A DNA stretch of 64,000 bases from an uncultured Pelagibacteraceae bacterium (GCA_902625825.1 CACOCL010000001.1:1-64000), one strand, 5' to 3'. Positions 31,926 to 41,959 are shown, counted from the stretch's first letter. The notes: generated by a model from the sequence alone, not told the origin. Made by a program: numbers and translations.

Positions 31926-32729
31926 TTAAGTATTTTTTAATTGTCCTCCAAAAATAAAACTATCCACCTTTTTTGCTAACCCAGTTTCTGAGTTGCAATC
32001 AACTATAACACCACACAAGGTTGCTTTGCCAGTTGCTGGAAAATGTTTAAGAGACTCCTTTTTCAAAAATCTATTTAAAGAATTTTCTTTATTCATCCCT
32101 ATTACGGAATCATAATCACCACACATGCCTGCATCTGTTTGATAGGCAGTTCCACCCTTTAAAACATGTGCATCATTAGTTGGGATATGTGTGTGAGTTC
32201 CAACTACTAAAGTGGCTTGCCCATCAAAAAAATGACCTATAGCATTTTTTTCACTTGTAATTTCCCCATGAAAGTCAACTACTAAAAAATCGTAATCTTT
32301 TTTTAAAGAATGTTTTTCAATAAACTTTTTTGAAGTTTCAAAGACATCCTCACATTTTTTCATAAAAACGTTTCCCATTAAATTAAGAACACCTATTTTG
32401 AAATTTTTTTTTGTTTTAAATATTTCAAAACCTTTTCCTGGAGCTGGCTCAAAAAGATTTTTTGGTCTTAATAATCGATTTTCCTTATCAATAAAATTCA
32501 TAATATCTTTTTGATCCCAAACATGATTACCAGTTGTAATGACATCTACACCACTTTTAAAAAAGTTTTCACATATTTCCTTTGTAAGTCCAACACCAGG
32601 TTCAGCTGAGTTTTCAGCATTAATTATCACAAAATCGATTTTATTGTTTTTGATTTGTTTGGGTAGATTTTCAATTATCATTGAAGAGCCTGTTAACCCC
32701 ACAACATCTCCTAGGAAAAGTATTCTCAT
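31926..32729 (-). CDS. YmdB-family metallophosphoesterase
   Basis: A 267-residue calcineurin-like phosphoesterase of the YmdB family (known members hydrolyse 2',3'- or 3',5'-cyclic nucleotides). Metal-binding stretches: FLGDVVGLTGSSM at 4-16, INAENSAEPG, TTGNHVWDQK, VVDFHGEITSEKNAIGHF, GTHTHIPTNDAHVLKGGTAY, and TDAGMCGDYDSVIGM. The ligand set (Asp, Glu, Asn, His, His, His) looks complete. It lies between the cyclo-ligase gene (1-base overlap) and yebC. Its cellular role here is unknown. Confidence 0.92.
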   Translation of the reverse strand: MRILFLGDVVGLTGSSMIIENLPKQIKNNKIDFVIINAENSAEPGVGLTKEICENFFKSGVDVITTGNHVWDQKDIMNFIDKENRLLRPKNLFEPAPGKGFEIFKTKKNFKIGVLNLMGNVFMKKCEDVFETSKKFIEKHSLKKDYDFLVVDFHGEITSEKNAIGHFFDGQATLVVGTHTHIPTNDAHVLKGGTAYQTDAGMCGDYDSVIGMNKENSLNRFLKKESLKHFPATGKATLCGVIVDCNSETGLAKKVDSFIFGGQLKNT

Positions 32730-33272
32730 TAAAAAATTTTTCTTTCTGTTAATATAAAATCTAATTTTATATCATTTTTATCAATAAAGATTTTATCTAC
32801 CTTTTGGAAAGAAAAAGCCATTCCGATAGTAATTATTTTTTTAAAAGATCTTATTTTTTTAATATATCGATCATAAAATCCACCGCCATATCCAACCCTA
32901 TTCAAATTCTTATCAAAAGCTACCAAAGGAACTAATAAAATATCAGGATATTTCAAATCTTTCGATACTGGTTCTGGAATTCCAATTTTATTAATTATCA
33001 ATGGGTCTTTGCTAGACCATTTAAAAAAATCCATTTGATGGTTCATTTTTATTTTTGGTAAGGAAATTTTAAAGTTTTTTTTTTTCTAACTTTTCTAGAA
33101 TTTCAATGTCATCAACCTCAAAATTATAAGGGTAATATCCTCCAATAGTCGTATTATTAATTTTTTCTTTTTTTAAAATTTTCATAATTAATTTAATATC
33201 TATTTTAGATTTGTATGAATAATTTTCTCTTCTTAGTTTTAAGATTTTTTTTCTTATTTCTAATTTTTTCAC
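32729..33272 (-). pseudogene. 5-formyltetrahydrofolate cyclo-ligase, frameshifted
   Basis: Converts 5-formyl-THF to methenyl-THF. The coding region is broken by a one-base gain in a run of 11 A on the minus strand (33075-33085). The first part starts MKKLEIRKKILKLRREN with GGYYPYNFEVDD; the second has NFKISLPKIKMNHQMDFFKW and VGYGGGFYDRYIKK, and the two halves are otherwise intact. With ten A the frame closes to about 180 residues, near the family's usual size. It may be a real frameshift, a sequencing error, or a gene rescued by slippage. It lies beside zapA, a common neighbour, and overlaps the ymdB-like gene by one base. Confidence 0.88.
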
Positions 33273-33281
33273 AAAGATTTT

Positions 33282-33725
33282 TTAGGATAAATTTTCTAGA
33301 TTAGCTTTTTCAACAAAACTTGAAATTTCGTTCGTTGTATCTTCTATGAGTTTTTCATAATGTTTTTGATTAATTTCAATTTCATTTTTCAATTTTGAGT
33401 GATTCTCATTTAGTTCATTAATTTCTTGTTCTTTTCTATCACGATACTCATATATCAAAGATTTTAATTCCTTAAATTTACTGGATAAGTTTTTTAACTC
33501 ATCTTTTTTTTGATCAACTTTTTTTTTCGTTTCGTGATATTCATCCATTACTTTAACTGCGGTGATTAATAACAATTTATTTTCACCTAAATTTCCCAAA
33601 TCATTTTTAATATGATTGAATTTTTGATTTATTTGTATCAACAATTCCTCTAAATGATCCTCTTGTCCATCTTCACAAGATAACAAAAACTCTTTACCAT
33701 TAAACTTGATACTTACATTTGCCAT
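33282..33725 (-). CDS. zapA: Cell division protein ZapA
   Basis: Binds FtsZ and bundles its filaments at the division ring. The N-terminal globular part (about 1-60) has VSIKFNGKEFLLSCEDGQED and a conserved LLLITAVKVMDEYHE segment, and the rest is a long coiled coil to residue 147, longer than E. coli ZapA. The head fits the alphaproteobacterial form. It is 9 bases from the cyclo-ligase gene and overlaps the coiled-coil gene upstream by 13 bases, so translation is likely coupled. Confidence 0.9.
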   Translation of the reverse strand: MANVSIKFNGKEFLLSCEDGQEDHLEELLIQINQKFNHIKNDLGNLGENKLLLITAVKVMDEYHETKKKVDQKKDELKNLSSKFKELKSLIYEYRDRKEQEINELNENHSKLKNEIEINQKHYEKLIEDTTNEISSFVEKANLENLS

Positions 33726-34036
33726 TTATCTATTTCATCCAATAAAGTATCTGTTTCTTGATTTAATTCATCTATTTTCTCAGAAAATTCTAATTGTTTT
33801 TTCTGCTCTATTTTTTCTCTATTTTGTAGATCATCTAATTTTTTACTTAAATTATTATAATCTTCTTCTAAAGTTTTGTATTTTTCCTCTAATTCTTGTT
33901 TTTCAATTTTTAATTGATTTTTCTGGCTGCTTAAATTTTCAATGTTTTTTTTTATATCTGGATTTTTAAAATTTAAATTTTTTAATTTTGTTAGAGCAAA
34001 ATTTAGTTTTTTTTCTTTTTCGTTCACAGAATTCAT
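33713..34036 (-). CDS. Small coiled-coil protein upstream of zapA
   Basis: A 107-residue, almost entirely coiled-coil protein rich in K, E, L, N and Q, with heptads from about 30 to 100 (KQELEEKYKTLEEDYNNLSK). No membrane segment and no domain I can name. Alphaproteobacteria often have a small coiled-coil gene (DUF4164-like) before zapA, and this one fits by size, position and 13-base overlap. A role as a ZapA or FtsZ partner, in the manner of ZapB, is only an inference. Divergent from tkt by about 55 bases. Confidence 0.75.
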   Translation of the reverse strand: MNSVNEKEKKLNFALTKLKNLNFKNPDIKKNIENLSSQKNQLKIEKQELEEKYKTLEEDYNNLSKKLDDLQNREKIEQKKQLEFSEKIDELNQETDTLLDEIDKWQM

Positions 34037-34091
34037 ATATATATGATTATATTATTAAATAGAATCTTCTTAGTCTAGACAGGATAATTTT

Positions 34092-36035
34092 TTGAGCAAA
34101 CAATATAGAGAATTAGCTAATTGTATTAGATTTTTGTCGATTGATGCAGTTCAAAAAGCAAACTCAGGTCATCCGGGGATGCCTTTAGGAATGGCAGATG
34201 TAGCGACAGTTCTTTTTAAAGATTTTTTAAATTTTGATCCAAAAAATCCTAATTGGGTTAACAGAGATAGATTTGTTTTGTCAGCAGGTCATGGATCTAT
34301 GTTGCTTTACTCGCTTCTCTATCTTACAGGCTATAAAAGTATTTCATTGAATGACATAAAAAATTTTAGACAATTGGATTCAATTTGTGCGGGTCATCCT
34401 GAATATCATCCTAATAGTGGTATAGAAACTACAACTGGACCTTTGGGACAAGGAATATCAAACGCAGTAGGTTTTGCTCTAGCTGAAGAAATTTTAAAAA
34501 AACAATTTGGGAAAAAAACTATTAATCACAAAACTTATGTCTTAGCTGGAGACGGATGTTTAATGGAAGGAATAAGTCACGAAGCATTAAGTTTAGCTGG
34601 TCATTTAAAGTTAAAAAATCTTGTTTTGTTATTTGATAATAATTCAATTTCAATTGATGGACCTACTAGTTTAACAGTTTCAGAGGATCATGAAAAAAGG
34701 TTCAAAAGTTACGGCTGGGATTATTTAAAAATTGATGGTCATAATTATAAAGAAATACTTAAAGCTTTAAAAAAAGCACAAAAATCAAAAAAGCCAATAG
34801 CCATTTCTTGTAAAACAACTATTGGATATGGATCTCCAAACAAAAGTGGTAAGGCTTCGTCGCACGGAAGTCCTTTAGGTGAAGATGAAATAAATCTTGT
34901 TAGAAAAAAGTTAAATTGGAGTCATGAGCCTTTTAAAATTCCAAAAGAATTATTAAGTGAATGGAGAAAAATTGGAGAAAAAGCTTTTGAAAAAGCAAAG
35001 AAAAATAAAAGTAAACAAAGTAAAATTTTTTCTAGTGGAAAAAATTTAGAAAGCTTTAAAAATACAATTAAAAAAGTTAAAAATGAATATCTTAAAAACC
35101 CAAAAACATTAGCTACAAGAAAATCATCAGAGATTTTTTTAGATATCGCGGTTAAACTACCAAATTTAATTGGCGGTTCTGCTGACTTAGCAGGTTCAAA
35201 TAATACCAAAACCAAAGATCATAAAATAATTAAACCAGGTAATTTTTCAGGAAATTATATTCATTACGGTGTGAGAGAGCACGCAATGTGTGGAATAATG
35301 AATGGGATTGCACTTCATAGCAACTTAATTCCTTATGGAGGTACTTTTTTAATATTTAGTGATTATTGTAAACCTTCAATAAGACTAGCAGCAATGATGA
35401 AGCAAAGAGTAATTTATGTTTTCACACATGACTCCATTGGTTTAGGTGAGGACGGTCCAACTCACCAGCCTATAGAACAATTGTCAAGTTTAAGATCTAT
35501 TCCTAACTTAAATGTGTTTAGACCCTCAGATTTGATTGAGACATTTGAATGTTGGCAACTAGCTCTTGAAAGTAAAAATACGCCAAGTGTGATTGCACTT
35601 ACTAGACAGGGAATAAATGCTGTAAGGGTAAAAGATACGTCTGTTAATGAGTCTTCATATGGTGCTTATGAGGTTTTAAGAACTGGGGATAGCATAAGTT
35701 TAACAATTATAGCTTCAGGCTCAGAAACTAACTTAGCTATGGATGTGAGTCATAAATTAGCCACAGATGGTATCTATTCAAAAGTAGTATCAATGCCTTG
35801 TCACGAATTATTTGATCAACAAAACGAAGAACATAAAAATAAGATTTTGTCTGAAACTGACTTGGTTGTTTCGATAGAAGCTTCTGAAACAAATTACTGG
35901 AAGAAATATACTGGTAAAAATGGTTTAAATTTTGGAATTAATGATTTTGGAAAAAGTGCTCCATATAAAAAAATATATGATTTTTTTGGACTTAACTCAG
36001 AAAATATTATTAAAAAAATAAAAGAAAAATTATGA
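34092..36035 (+). CDS. tkt: Transketolase
   Basis: Thiamin-diphosphate enzyme moving two-carbon units between sugar phosphates in the pentose pathway. The 647 residues show the head [20 protein letters not shown], the cofactor motif [14 protein letters not shown], and [16 protein letters not shown] in the middle domain. The start is TTG at 34092, with AGGA eight bases upstream; no ATG gives the usual head. It begins the tkt-gapA-pgk-fba run and overlaps gapA by 4 bases. Confidence 0.97.
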   Translation: MSKQYRELANCIRFLSIDAVQKANSGHPGMPLGMADVATVLFKDFLNFDPKNPNWVNRDRFVLSAGHGSMLLYSLLYLTGYKSISLNDIKNFRQLDSICAGHPEYHPNSGIETTTGPLGQGISNAVGFALAEEILKKQFGKKTINHKTYVLAGDGCLMEGISHEALSLAGHLKLKNLVLLFDNNSISIDGPTSLTVSEDHEKRFKSYGWDYLKIDGHNYKEILKALKKAQKSKKPIAISCKTTIGYGSPNKSGKASSHGSPLGEDEINLVRKKLNWSHEPFKIPKELLSEWRKIGEKAFEKAKKNKSKQSKIFSSGKNLESFKNTIKKVKNEYLKNPKTLATRKSSEIFLDIAVKLPNLIGGSADLAGSNNTKTKDHKIIKPGNFSGNYIHYGVREHAMCGIMNGIALHSNLIPYGGTFLIFSDYCKPSIRLAAMMKQRVIYVFTHDSIGLGEDGPTHQPIEQLSSLRSIPNLNVFRPSDLIETFECWQLALESKNTPSVIALTRQGINAVRVKDTSVNESSYGAYEVLRTGDSISLTIIASGSETNLAMDVSHKLATDGIYSKVVSMPCHELFDQQNEEHKNKILSETDLVVSIEASETNYWKKYTGKNGLNFGINDFGKSAPYKKIYDFFGLNSENIIKKIKEKL

Positions 36036-37033
36036 AAATCAGAGTTGGTATAAACGGAATGGGCAGAATAGGAAGAATGATTGTTCGCTCTATTATTGAA
36101 AGTGATAATAAAAATATAGAAATTAAACATATTAACAATAGAACAAACTCTGAAACATTGTCATCTCTTTTAAAATATGACTCTATTCATGGAAAATTTA
36201 AAGCTGATATTGGTTTTGATGATAAAAATCTAATTATTAACAAAAATAAGATTAGTTTTAGTCAAGAGACGGATTTAAATAAAATTAATTGGAAAAAATA
36301 TGAGGTAGATTATGTTTTCGAGTGCACAGGAAAATTTAATTCTAAAGATAAATTAGAAGTACATATTAATAATGGTGCAAAGAAAGTACTTGTTTCAGCG
36401 CCCTGTAAAAATGCTGATAAAACTATTGTGTTTGGAGTGAATGAGTCGAAATTAAAAAAAGATGATAAAATTATTTCTGCCGCATCTTGCACAACTAATT
36501 GCCTTGCTCCAGTAGCTCATGTTTTAAATGAAAATTTTGAGATTGAAAAAGGCTTTATGACAACAATTCATGCTTTTACAAGTGATCAGAGAATTTTAGA
36601 TAATTCACATAAAGACCCAAGAAGAGCAAGATCTGCAAGCCAATCAATAGTACCAACCTCAACTGGGGCCTCAAAAGCAATTGGGGAGATTATACCTGCT
36701 CTAAAAGGAAAACTGGAGGGTGTTGCAATGAGAGTGCCAACTCCTAATGTTTCAATAATTGAACTTATCTTTTGTTCAAAAAAAGATTTAAGTATAGAGA
36801 AAATTAATTCAGCATTTGAAAAATTTAGTCAAAAAAACAAAATCCTAAAAATCACTAACGAAAAACTTGTTTCCATAGATTTTAATCATAACCCCGCATC
36901 ATCAATTGTTGATGCAAGTTTAACTAATGTTGTGGGGAAAAATATGGGAAAAATTTCTGCCTGGTATGATAATGAGTGGGGCTTTTCAAACAGAATGTGC
37001 GATATAGCAGAATATATTCATAAAATTTCTTAA
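36032..37033 (+). CDS. gapA: Type I glyceraldehyde-3-phosphate dehydrogenase
   Basis: Interconverts glyceraldehyde 3-phosphate and 1,3-bisphosphoglycerate. The 333 residues have [10 protein letters not shown] at 7-16, catalytic Cys153 in [12 protein letters not shown], His180 in TIHAFTS, and the C-terminal [11 protein letters not shown]. In the nucleotide loop the usual NDL is replaced by NNR (35-37), which may change NAD/NADP preference. Overlaps tkt by 4 bases and its stop overlaps the pgk start by one base. Confidence 0.97.
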   Translation: MKIRVGINGMGRIGRMIVRSIIESDNKNIEIKHINNRTNSETLSSLLKYDSIHGKFKADIGFDDKNLIINKNKISFSQETDLNKINWKKYEVDYVFECTGKFNSKDKLEVHINNGAKKVLVSAPCKNADKTIVFGVNESKLKKDDKIISAASCTTNCLAPVAHVLNENFEIEKGFMTTIHAFTSDQRILDNSHKDPRRARSASQSIVPTSTGASKAIGEIIPALKGKLEGVAMRVPTPNVSIIELIFCSKKDLSIEKINSAFEKFSQKNKILKITNEKLVSIDFNHNPASSIVDASLTNVVGKNMGKISAWYDNEWGFSNRMCDIAEYIHKIS

Positions 37034-38211
37034 TGAAATATATAAAAGATCAAGAAAATCTAAATAATAAAAGGGTTTTATTGAGATTAGATTTAAATGT
37101 TCCAATAAAAAATGGGATAATAACAGATGAAACTAGGATAAATAAAGTTTTACCAGTAATCAATTTTTTGGTTAAAAAAAGATCAAAGATTTTAGTTGTT
37201 TCTCATGTTGGTAGACCTAAGGGTAAAATTAATAAAGAGCTTTCTCTGAAACCAGTCTGTGAAAACCTGGAAAAAAAATTAAATAAAAAAATAACCCTAG
37301 TACGGGGCAATATCTTGGAATTAAAAAGAAATGACTTATTCAACGACTCAAAAGAGCAAATTATTTTTTTAGAGAATATTAGATTTTTTGACGAAGAGGA
37401 GAAAAATGATACTAACTTCTCAAAACATCTATCAAAACTTGCTGATATATTTGTTAATGATGCTTTTTCTTGTTCTCATAGAGCTCATGCTTCCTTAACT
37501 AAAATCACTAAATTTATGCCATCATTTGCTGGCCTACAATTTGAGACTGAAATAAATGCATTAAAGAAAGTTACAACTGAAATTAAAAAACCAATCTGCT
37601 GCATTATTGGAGGGTCAAAAATCTCAACTAAAATTGGTATAATTAAAAATTTAATTCCAAAATTTGATAGCATTATTATTGTAGGAGCAATGGCAAATAC
37701 TATTTTAAACTTTCTTGGAAACCCTATAGGAAAATCAATAAAAGAGATTAATTGTGACTTAATTATTGATAATATTTTCAAAACTGCACAAAAGCATTCA
37801 TGTAAAATTGTTTACCCAGTAGATGTTGTTGTGGGAAAAACTTTGGAGGACAGGGCCAAAATCAAAAAACTAAATGATGTTAAAAATGATGATTTTATTT
37901 TAGATATTGGCCCAAAAACTATAAGTAAGATTAAAGATATAATTGAAAGTAGTGCAACTGTTTTGTGGAATGGTCCTGCAGGTTATTTTGAAAATCCAAG
38001 TTTTGCTGAAGGTAGTCACCAAATAGCAAAAGCAATCTCAAAAAAAAATAAAGATAAATCAATCTACTCTGTGGTAGGAGGCGGTGATACAATTGCTCTA
38101 ATAAATCAAATTAAAGCTATTAAAGATTTCAATTTTGTTTCAACTGCTGGTGGTGCATTTTTAGAATACCTTGAAGGAAAAGAACTTCCTGGTATAAAAG
38201 CTTTGAATTAA
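37033..38211 (+). CDS. pgk: Phosphoglycerate kinase
   Basis: Transfers phosphate between 1,3-bisphosphoglycerate and ADP. The 392-residue protein has the signature RLDLNVPIKNG near residue 18, SHVGRPKGK, and the N-terminal substrate residues in FVNDAFSCSHRAHAS; the C-terminal nucleotide part has VLWNGPAGYFE and GGGDT. A single-base overlap with gapA and 1 base to fba place it in the four-gene run. Confidence 0.98.
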   Translation: MKYIKDQENLNNKRVLLRLDLNVPIKNGIITDETRINKVLPVINFLVKKRSKILVVSHVGRPKGKINKELSLKPVCENLEKKLNKKITLVRGNILELKRNDLFNDSKEQIIFLENIRFFDEEEKNDTNFSKHLSKLADIFVNDAFSCSHRAHASLTKITKFMPSFAGLQFETEINALKKVTTEIKKPICCIIGGSKISTKIGIIKNLIPKFDSIIIVGAMANTILNFLGNPIGKSIKEINCDLIIDNIFKTAQKHSCKIVYPVDVVVGKTLEDRAKIKKLNDVKNDDFILDIGPKTISKIKDIIESSATVLWNGPAGYFENPSFAEGSHQIAKAISKKNKDKSIYSVVGGGDTIALINQIKAIKDFNFVSTAGGAFLEYLEGKELPGIKALN

Positions 38212-38212
38212 C

Positions 38213-39220
38213 ATGTCAGAATTAAATAACATAGCATTAAAAATTTTAGAAAAAGGAAAAGGTATTTTAGCAGCTGATGAGAGCACAGGAACAATGACTA
38301 AGAGATTGGAGGGTGTGAATGTTTCCTCTACACCAGAAAATAGATTGTTATTTAGAGAAACTTTATTTAGCGCGTCAAGCATGACTGAATGTATTGGAGG
38401 GGTAATTTTGTATGATGAAACGATAAGACAATATTCTTCAAAAAAAAATAGGATACCAGATTTAATAACAAAAATGGGATCAGTACCAGGTATTAAAGTT
38501 GACACAGGGGCTAAAGTTTTAGCCAGTTCTCCTGATGAAAAAATTACAGAGGGATTAGATGGTTTAAGAGATAGATTAAAAGACTATTACGAGCTTGGCG
38601 CAAAATTCACCAAATGGAGAGGGGTCTATAGTATCTCGAAAAATCATCCTAGTAAGATCTCGATATATGCTAATGCACACGCATTAGCAAGATATTCTGC
38701 ACTAGTTCAGGAATGTAATATGGTTCCAATAGTCGAACCTGAAGTTTTAATGGATGGTGAACATTCAGCTCAGGATTGTTATGAAAAAACTTCAGAAGTT
38801 ATAAAGAAATGTTTTGACGAGTTACTCTTGCATAAAGTTGATTTAAAGGGAATAATACTTAAGCCAAATATGATTTTAGCTGGAAATAAATCTAAAGATA
38901 AAATCACAAACGAAGAAGTGGCAAATTTAACATTAGAATGCTTAAAAAATTCAGTCCCTTCAGAAGTCCCAGGTATCTCTTTTTTATCTGGAGGTCAATC
39001 TGAAATAGAAGCAACAGAAAATCTAAATTTAATAAATAAAAACAACAATACAAATTTTATAATGAGTTATTCTTATGGAAGAGCTCTTCAACAAAGTGCT
39101 TTAAAATTTTGGTCAAAGGATATTCGAAATGTTGATGGTACTCAAAAAATTTTTAATCATCGTGCAAAAATGAATTCATTGGCGACTCAAGGTAAATGGT
39201 CTAAAGATCTTGAGAACTAA
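38213..39220 (+). CDS. fba: Class I fructose-bisphosphate aldolase
   Basis: Interconverts fructose 1,6-bisphosphate with dihydroxyacetone phosphate and glyceraldehyde 3-phosphate through a lysine Schiff base. It is an animal/plant-type class I aldolase of 335 residues: GKGILAADESTGTMTKRLEG near 15, TKWRGVYSI in the middle, the active-site Lys in GIILKPNMIL, and the SYSYGRALQQSALKFW end. This is not the zinc-type class II common in bacteria, but is known in several alphaproteobacteria. With tkt-gapA-pgk it supplies gluconeogenic carbon. Confidence 0.97.
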   Translation: MSELNNIALKILEKGKGILAADESTGTMTKRLEGVNVSSTPENRLLFRETLFSASSMTECIGGVILYDETIRQYSSKKNRIPDLITKMGSVPGIKVDTGAKVLASSPDEKITEGLDGLRDRLKDYYELGAKFTKWRGVYSISKNHPSKISIYANAHALARYSALVQECNMVPIVEPEVLMDGEHSAQDCYEKTSEVIKKCFDELLLHKVDLKGIILKPNMILAGNKSKDKITNEEVANLTLECLKNSVPSEVPGISFLSGGQSEIEATENLNLINKNNNTNFIMSYSYGRALQQSALKFWSKDIRNVDGTQKIFNHRAKMNSLATQGKWSKDLEN

Positions 39221-39824
39221 TAGCAAAAAATTTATTTACCTTATTTCACCATTAAAAATTGATAAAATTTTTTATACTAACTTAATTAGTATACTAAAAC
39301 TAAAAAAAACTTGCATTTTTCAATTAAGACTAAAAAAAGTGAGCTTTGAAAAAAAATTAATTATTGGAAGAAAAATAAAAAAGATATGTAAAAAATTTAA
39401 TGTAAAATTTTTAGTCAATGATGATGTTTTCCTTGCAAGAAAATTAAATGCAGATGGTTGTCATTTAGGCCAAAAAGATATGAAAATCCATAAGGCTAGA
39501 AAAATTATTGGCAATAAAATAATTGGTGTTACTTGCCATAATTCAATTAGATTAGCAAAATCAGCTATCAAAAATAAAGCTAACTACATCGCTTTTGGAG
39601 CCTTTAATTATTCAAAAACTAAAAGAGTAAAATATATAGCGTCGATTAATTTACTGAGAAAAGCCAGAAAGATGACAAAAATTCCAATTGTAGCAATTGG
39701 AGGTATCAATTCCAATAATTACAAAAAACTTCTATTGAATAAAGCTAACTTTTTAGCTATTTCAAGCTACATTTGGAAAAATAAAAAATTAAAACCACAT
39801 GAAGCGATAAAAAAATTAAAATGA
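39210..39824 (+). CDS. thiE: Thiamin-phosphate synthase
   Basis: Joins HMP-diphosphate with the thiazole phosphate to form thiamin phosphate. The 204-residue TIM barrel has KKFIYLIS, QLRLK, NDDVFLARKLNADGCHLGQK, IGVTCHN, YIAFGAFNYSKTKR and VAIGGINSNN, matching ThiE. The frame begins with TTG at 39210, overlapping fba by 11 bases; no ATG gives a better start. It is less conserved than neighbours but motifs are all in order. It overlaps efp by 4 bases. Confidence 0.85.
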   Translation: MRTNSKKFIYLISPLKIDKIFYTNLISILKLKKTCIFQLRLKKVSFEKKLIIGRKIKKICKKFNVKFLVNDDVFLARKLNADGCHLGQKDMKIHKARKIIGNKIIGVTCHNSIRLAKSAIKNKANYIAFGAFNYSKTKRVKYIASINLLRKARKMTKIPIVAIGGINSNNYKKLLLNKANFLAISSYIWKNKKLKPHEAIKKLK

Positions 39825-40381
39825 AAATTAATGCAGGTGAAATCAGAGTTGGAATGTTGTTAGAATACAAAAATGACCTTTGGCAAGTGCTTAAAACTCA
39901 ACATGTTAAACCCGGAAAAGGAGGAGCTTTTGCGCAGGTAGAAATGAAAAGTGTAAACAAAAATACTAAATTAAATGAAAGATTTCGTTCAAATGAAACT
40001 GTCGAAAAAGCATCTTTAGATGAAACTGTTTTTAATTACTTATATGAGGATGAAAGTAACTATTTTTTTATGAACCCTAAATCATTCGAACAAATAGAGA
40101 TCAAAAAATTAGTTATTGGGGATAAAGGAAAATTATTAACTGAAAATCTTGAAGTAAAAGTATTTTTTTACAATGAGTCTCCAATATCAGTTGAGCTTCC
40201 AAATCATGTTACCTGTAAAATAGATACGACCGATGCAGCATTAAAAGGTCAAACAGTTTCATCGTCATATAAACCTGCAACATTAAACAATGGCTTAAAT
40301 ATCCAAGTACCTCCTTTTATCGAGTCTGGGGATAATGTAGTTATCGACACAAGAAACTTAGAGTACGTTAAAAAAATTTAA
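39821..40381 (+). CDS. efp: Elongation factor P
   Basis: Binds the ribosome between P and E sites to help form polyproline bonds. The 186-residue protein has three barrel domains; the loop HVKPGKGGAF carries Lys33, the position that is modified in E. coli, followed by AQVEMKSVNKNTKLNERFRS. The end ITTKIDTTDAALKGQTVSSS-like segment (TDAALKGQTVSSSYKPATL) is typical. ATG overlaps thiE by 4 bases. No modifying enzymes (EpmA/B) are in the window. Confidence 0.97.
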   Translation: MKINAGEIRVGMLLEYKNDLWQVLKTQHVKPGKGGAFAQVEMKSVNKNTKLNERFRSNETVEKASLDETVFNYLYEDESNYFFMNPKSFEQIEIKKLVIGDKGKLLTENLEVKVFFYNESPISVELPNHVTCKIDTTDAALKGQTVSSSYKPATLNNGLNIQVPPFIESGDNVVIDTRNLEYVKKI

Positions 40382-40385
40382 TTTA

Positions 40386-41126
40386 ATGAATTCAATATCT
40401 GCAAATTTAAATTTAATGATAAAAGCAAGCGAAAAAGCTTCTAAAATTCTAATTAGAGACTTCGGTGAAATAGAGAATTTACAAGTCTCTAAAAAAGGAC
40501 CAAGAGATTTTGTTACAAATTCAGATATTAAGGTTGAAAAGATAATTATTGAGGAATTAAAAAAAGGAAGACCAAATTATTGTTTAATAAGTGAGGAAAG
40601 TGGCCTTGAAAAAAATAAAGATTTATCAAATACATGGATCATAGATCCAATTGATGGAACTGTTAATTTTTTACATGGCATTCCACATTTTGCAATTTCA
40701 ATTGCATTAAAAACAGAAAATGAAATCGTCTCGGGTCTCATTTATGATCCAATTAAAGATGAAATGTTTTTTGCGGAAAAGAATAATGGAGCATTTTTTA
40801 ATAACCAAAGAATTAGAACCTCAAGAAAAAATAATGTTAATGAGTGCCTTTTTGCGACTGGTGGAAAAAATAATAGTTCAATCAATCTGCCTTGTCGAAA
40901 AACTGGATGTGCTGCGTTAGATATGGCATATGTTGCTTCAGGACGTTATGATGGTTATTTCCAGGACAGTTTGAACTTGTGGGATATTGCAGCTGGTATT
41001 ATTTTAGTAAAAGAAGCTGGTGGAATAATGAATAATATCAACCTTAATGAAACTAAAAATTTAAAAGTAATAGCCTCAAGTACTGATATAAATGCGAAAT
41101 TAACAGAAAAATTAGGCAACTTTTAA
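40386..41126 (+). CDS. Inositol monophosphatase-family protein (SuhB-like)
   Basis: A 246-residue magnesium phosphatase of the IMPase fold. The metal ligands lie in SEESG and [19 protein letters not shown], and the second signature [16 protein letters not shown] is near residue 200. In proteobacteria such proteins (SuhB) also act in ribosomal RNA transcription; whether this one does so is not known. It lies between efp and rpmE, with translation-related genes on both sides. Confidence 0.92.
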   Translation: MNSISANLNLMIKASEKASKILIRDFGEIENLQVSKKGPRDFVTNSDIKVEKIIIEELKKGRPNYCLISEESGLEKNKDLSNTWIIDPIDGTVNFLHGIPHFAISIALKTENEIVSGLIYDPIKDEMFFAEKNNGAFFNNQRIRTSRKNNVNECLFATGGKNNSSINLPCRKTGCAALDMAYVASGRYDGYFQDSLNLWDIAAGIILVKEAGGIMNNINLNETKNLKVIASSTDINAKLTEKLGNF

Positions 41127-41161
41127 TTGTTTTAAAAAATTCTTTTGTTATAAATTTCGAA

Positions 41162-41392
41162 ATGAAAAAAAAGATACACCCTAACTATCACAAAATAAAA
41201 GTTGAAATGACTGACGGAACGCAGTTTGAAACAAGATCTACTTGGGGGGCTGAAGGAGATATACTAAAATTGGAGATTGATCCTAAATCACATTCAGCAT
41301 GGACTGGTGGAAAACAAAAACTGATGGATAAAGGTAGAATTAGTAAGTTTAATAAAAAATTCCAAAATTTTAAATCAGAAAAAAAGAATTAA
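41162..41392 (+). CDS. rpmE: 50S ribosomal protein L31, zinc-free form
   Basis: A 76-residue large-subunit protein starting [20 protein letters not shown], with [16 protein letters not shown] and WTGGKQK typical of L31. It has no cysteine, so the four-Cys zinc site of E. coli type L31 is missing and this is a C-minus form. One base separates it from the trcR-like gene. Confidence 0.93.
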   Translation: MKKKIHPNYHKIKVEMTDGTQFETRSTWGAEGDILKLEIDPKSHSAWTGGKQKLMDKGRISKFNKKFQNFKSEKKN

Positions 41393-41959
41393 ATGTCTAA
41401 TGCACCATTAATGCCAATGGCAACTGCTGTTTGGCTCGTTGAAAATACAACGCTAACTTTTAAACAGATTGCAGATTTCTGTAAACTTCATGAAGTTGAA
41501 ATTCAAGGTATAGCTGACGGTGAGGTTGCAAAAGGTATCAAAGCTTACAATCCAATTATATCCGGCCAGCTTTCAAAAGAGGAGATTAGTCTATCATCAA
41601 AAGATGAGAGTCGACCGCTCCAAATCAAAAGCACTGATATTGAAATTTCAAATTCTGAAAAAAAAATTAAAAAATATGTTCCTCTATCAAAAAGACAAGA
41701 CAAACCAGATTCAGCACTTTGGCTAATTAAACAGCACAATATCTTAAAAGATTCGCAAATAGCTAAACTAGTTGGAATTACTAAAAATTCTGTCACTTCG
41801 ATTAGAAATAAGAGTTATTGGAATTATAATAGCTTAAATCCTAAAGATCCTGTTGCTTTAAATTTGTTTAGTCAAAAAGATCTTATTGAAGCAATAGAAA
41901 AGGCTGAAAGAAGAATTAAAAGAGAAAAAAAACAAAAAGAAAAATTAAATCGTGCTTAA
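41393..41959 (+). CDS. trcR: DUF1013-family cell-cycle regulator (TrcR-like)
   Basis: An alphaproteobacteria-specific protein of the DUF1013 family. The 188 residues start MSNAPLMPMATAVWLVENTT, with LTFKQIADFCKLHEVEIQGI, ADGEVAKGIKAYNPI and a second conserved block RQDKPDSALWLIKQHNILKD with AKLVGITKNSV, which look like two helix-turn-helix-type repeats. The C-terminal 25 residues are charged. In Rhizobiales the family has been linked to cell-cycle transcription with CtrA; its role in this organism is inferred. Directly after rpmE. Confidence 0.88.
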   Translation: MSNAPLMPMATAVWLVENTTLTFKQIADFCKLHEVEIQGIADGEVAKGIKAYNPIISGQLSKEEISLSSKDESRPLQIKSTDIEISNSEKKIKKYVPLSKRQDKPDSALWLIKQHNILKDSQIAKLVGITKNSVTSIRNKSYWNYNSLNPKDPVALNLFSQKDLIEAIEKAERRIKREKKQKEKLNRA

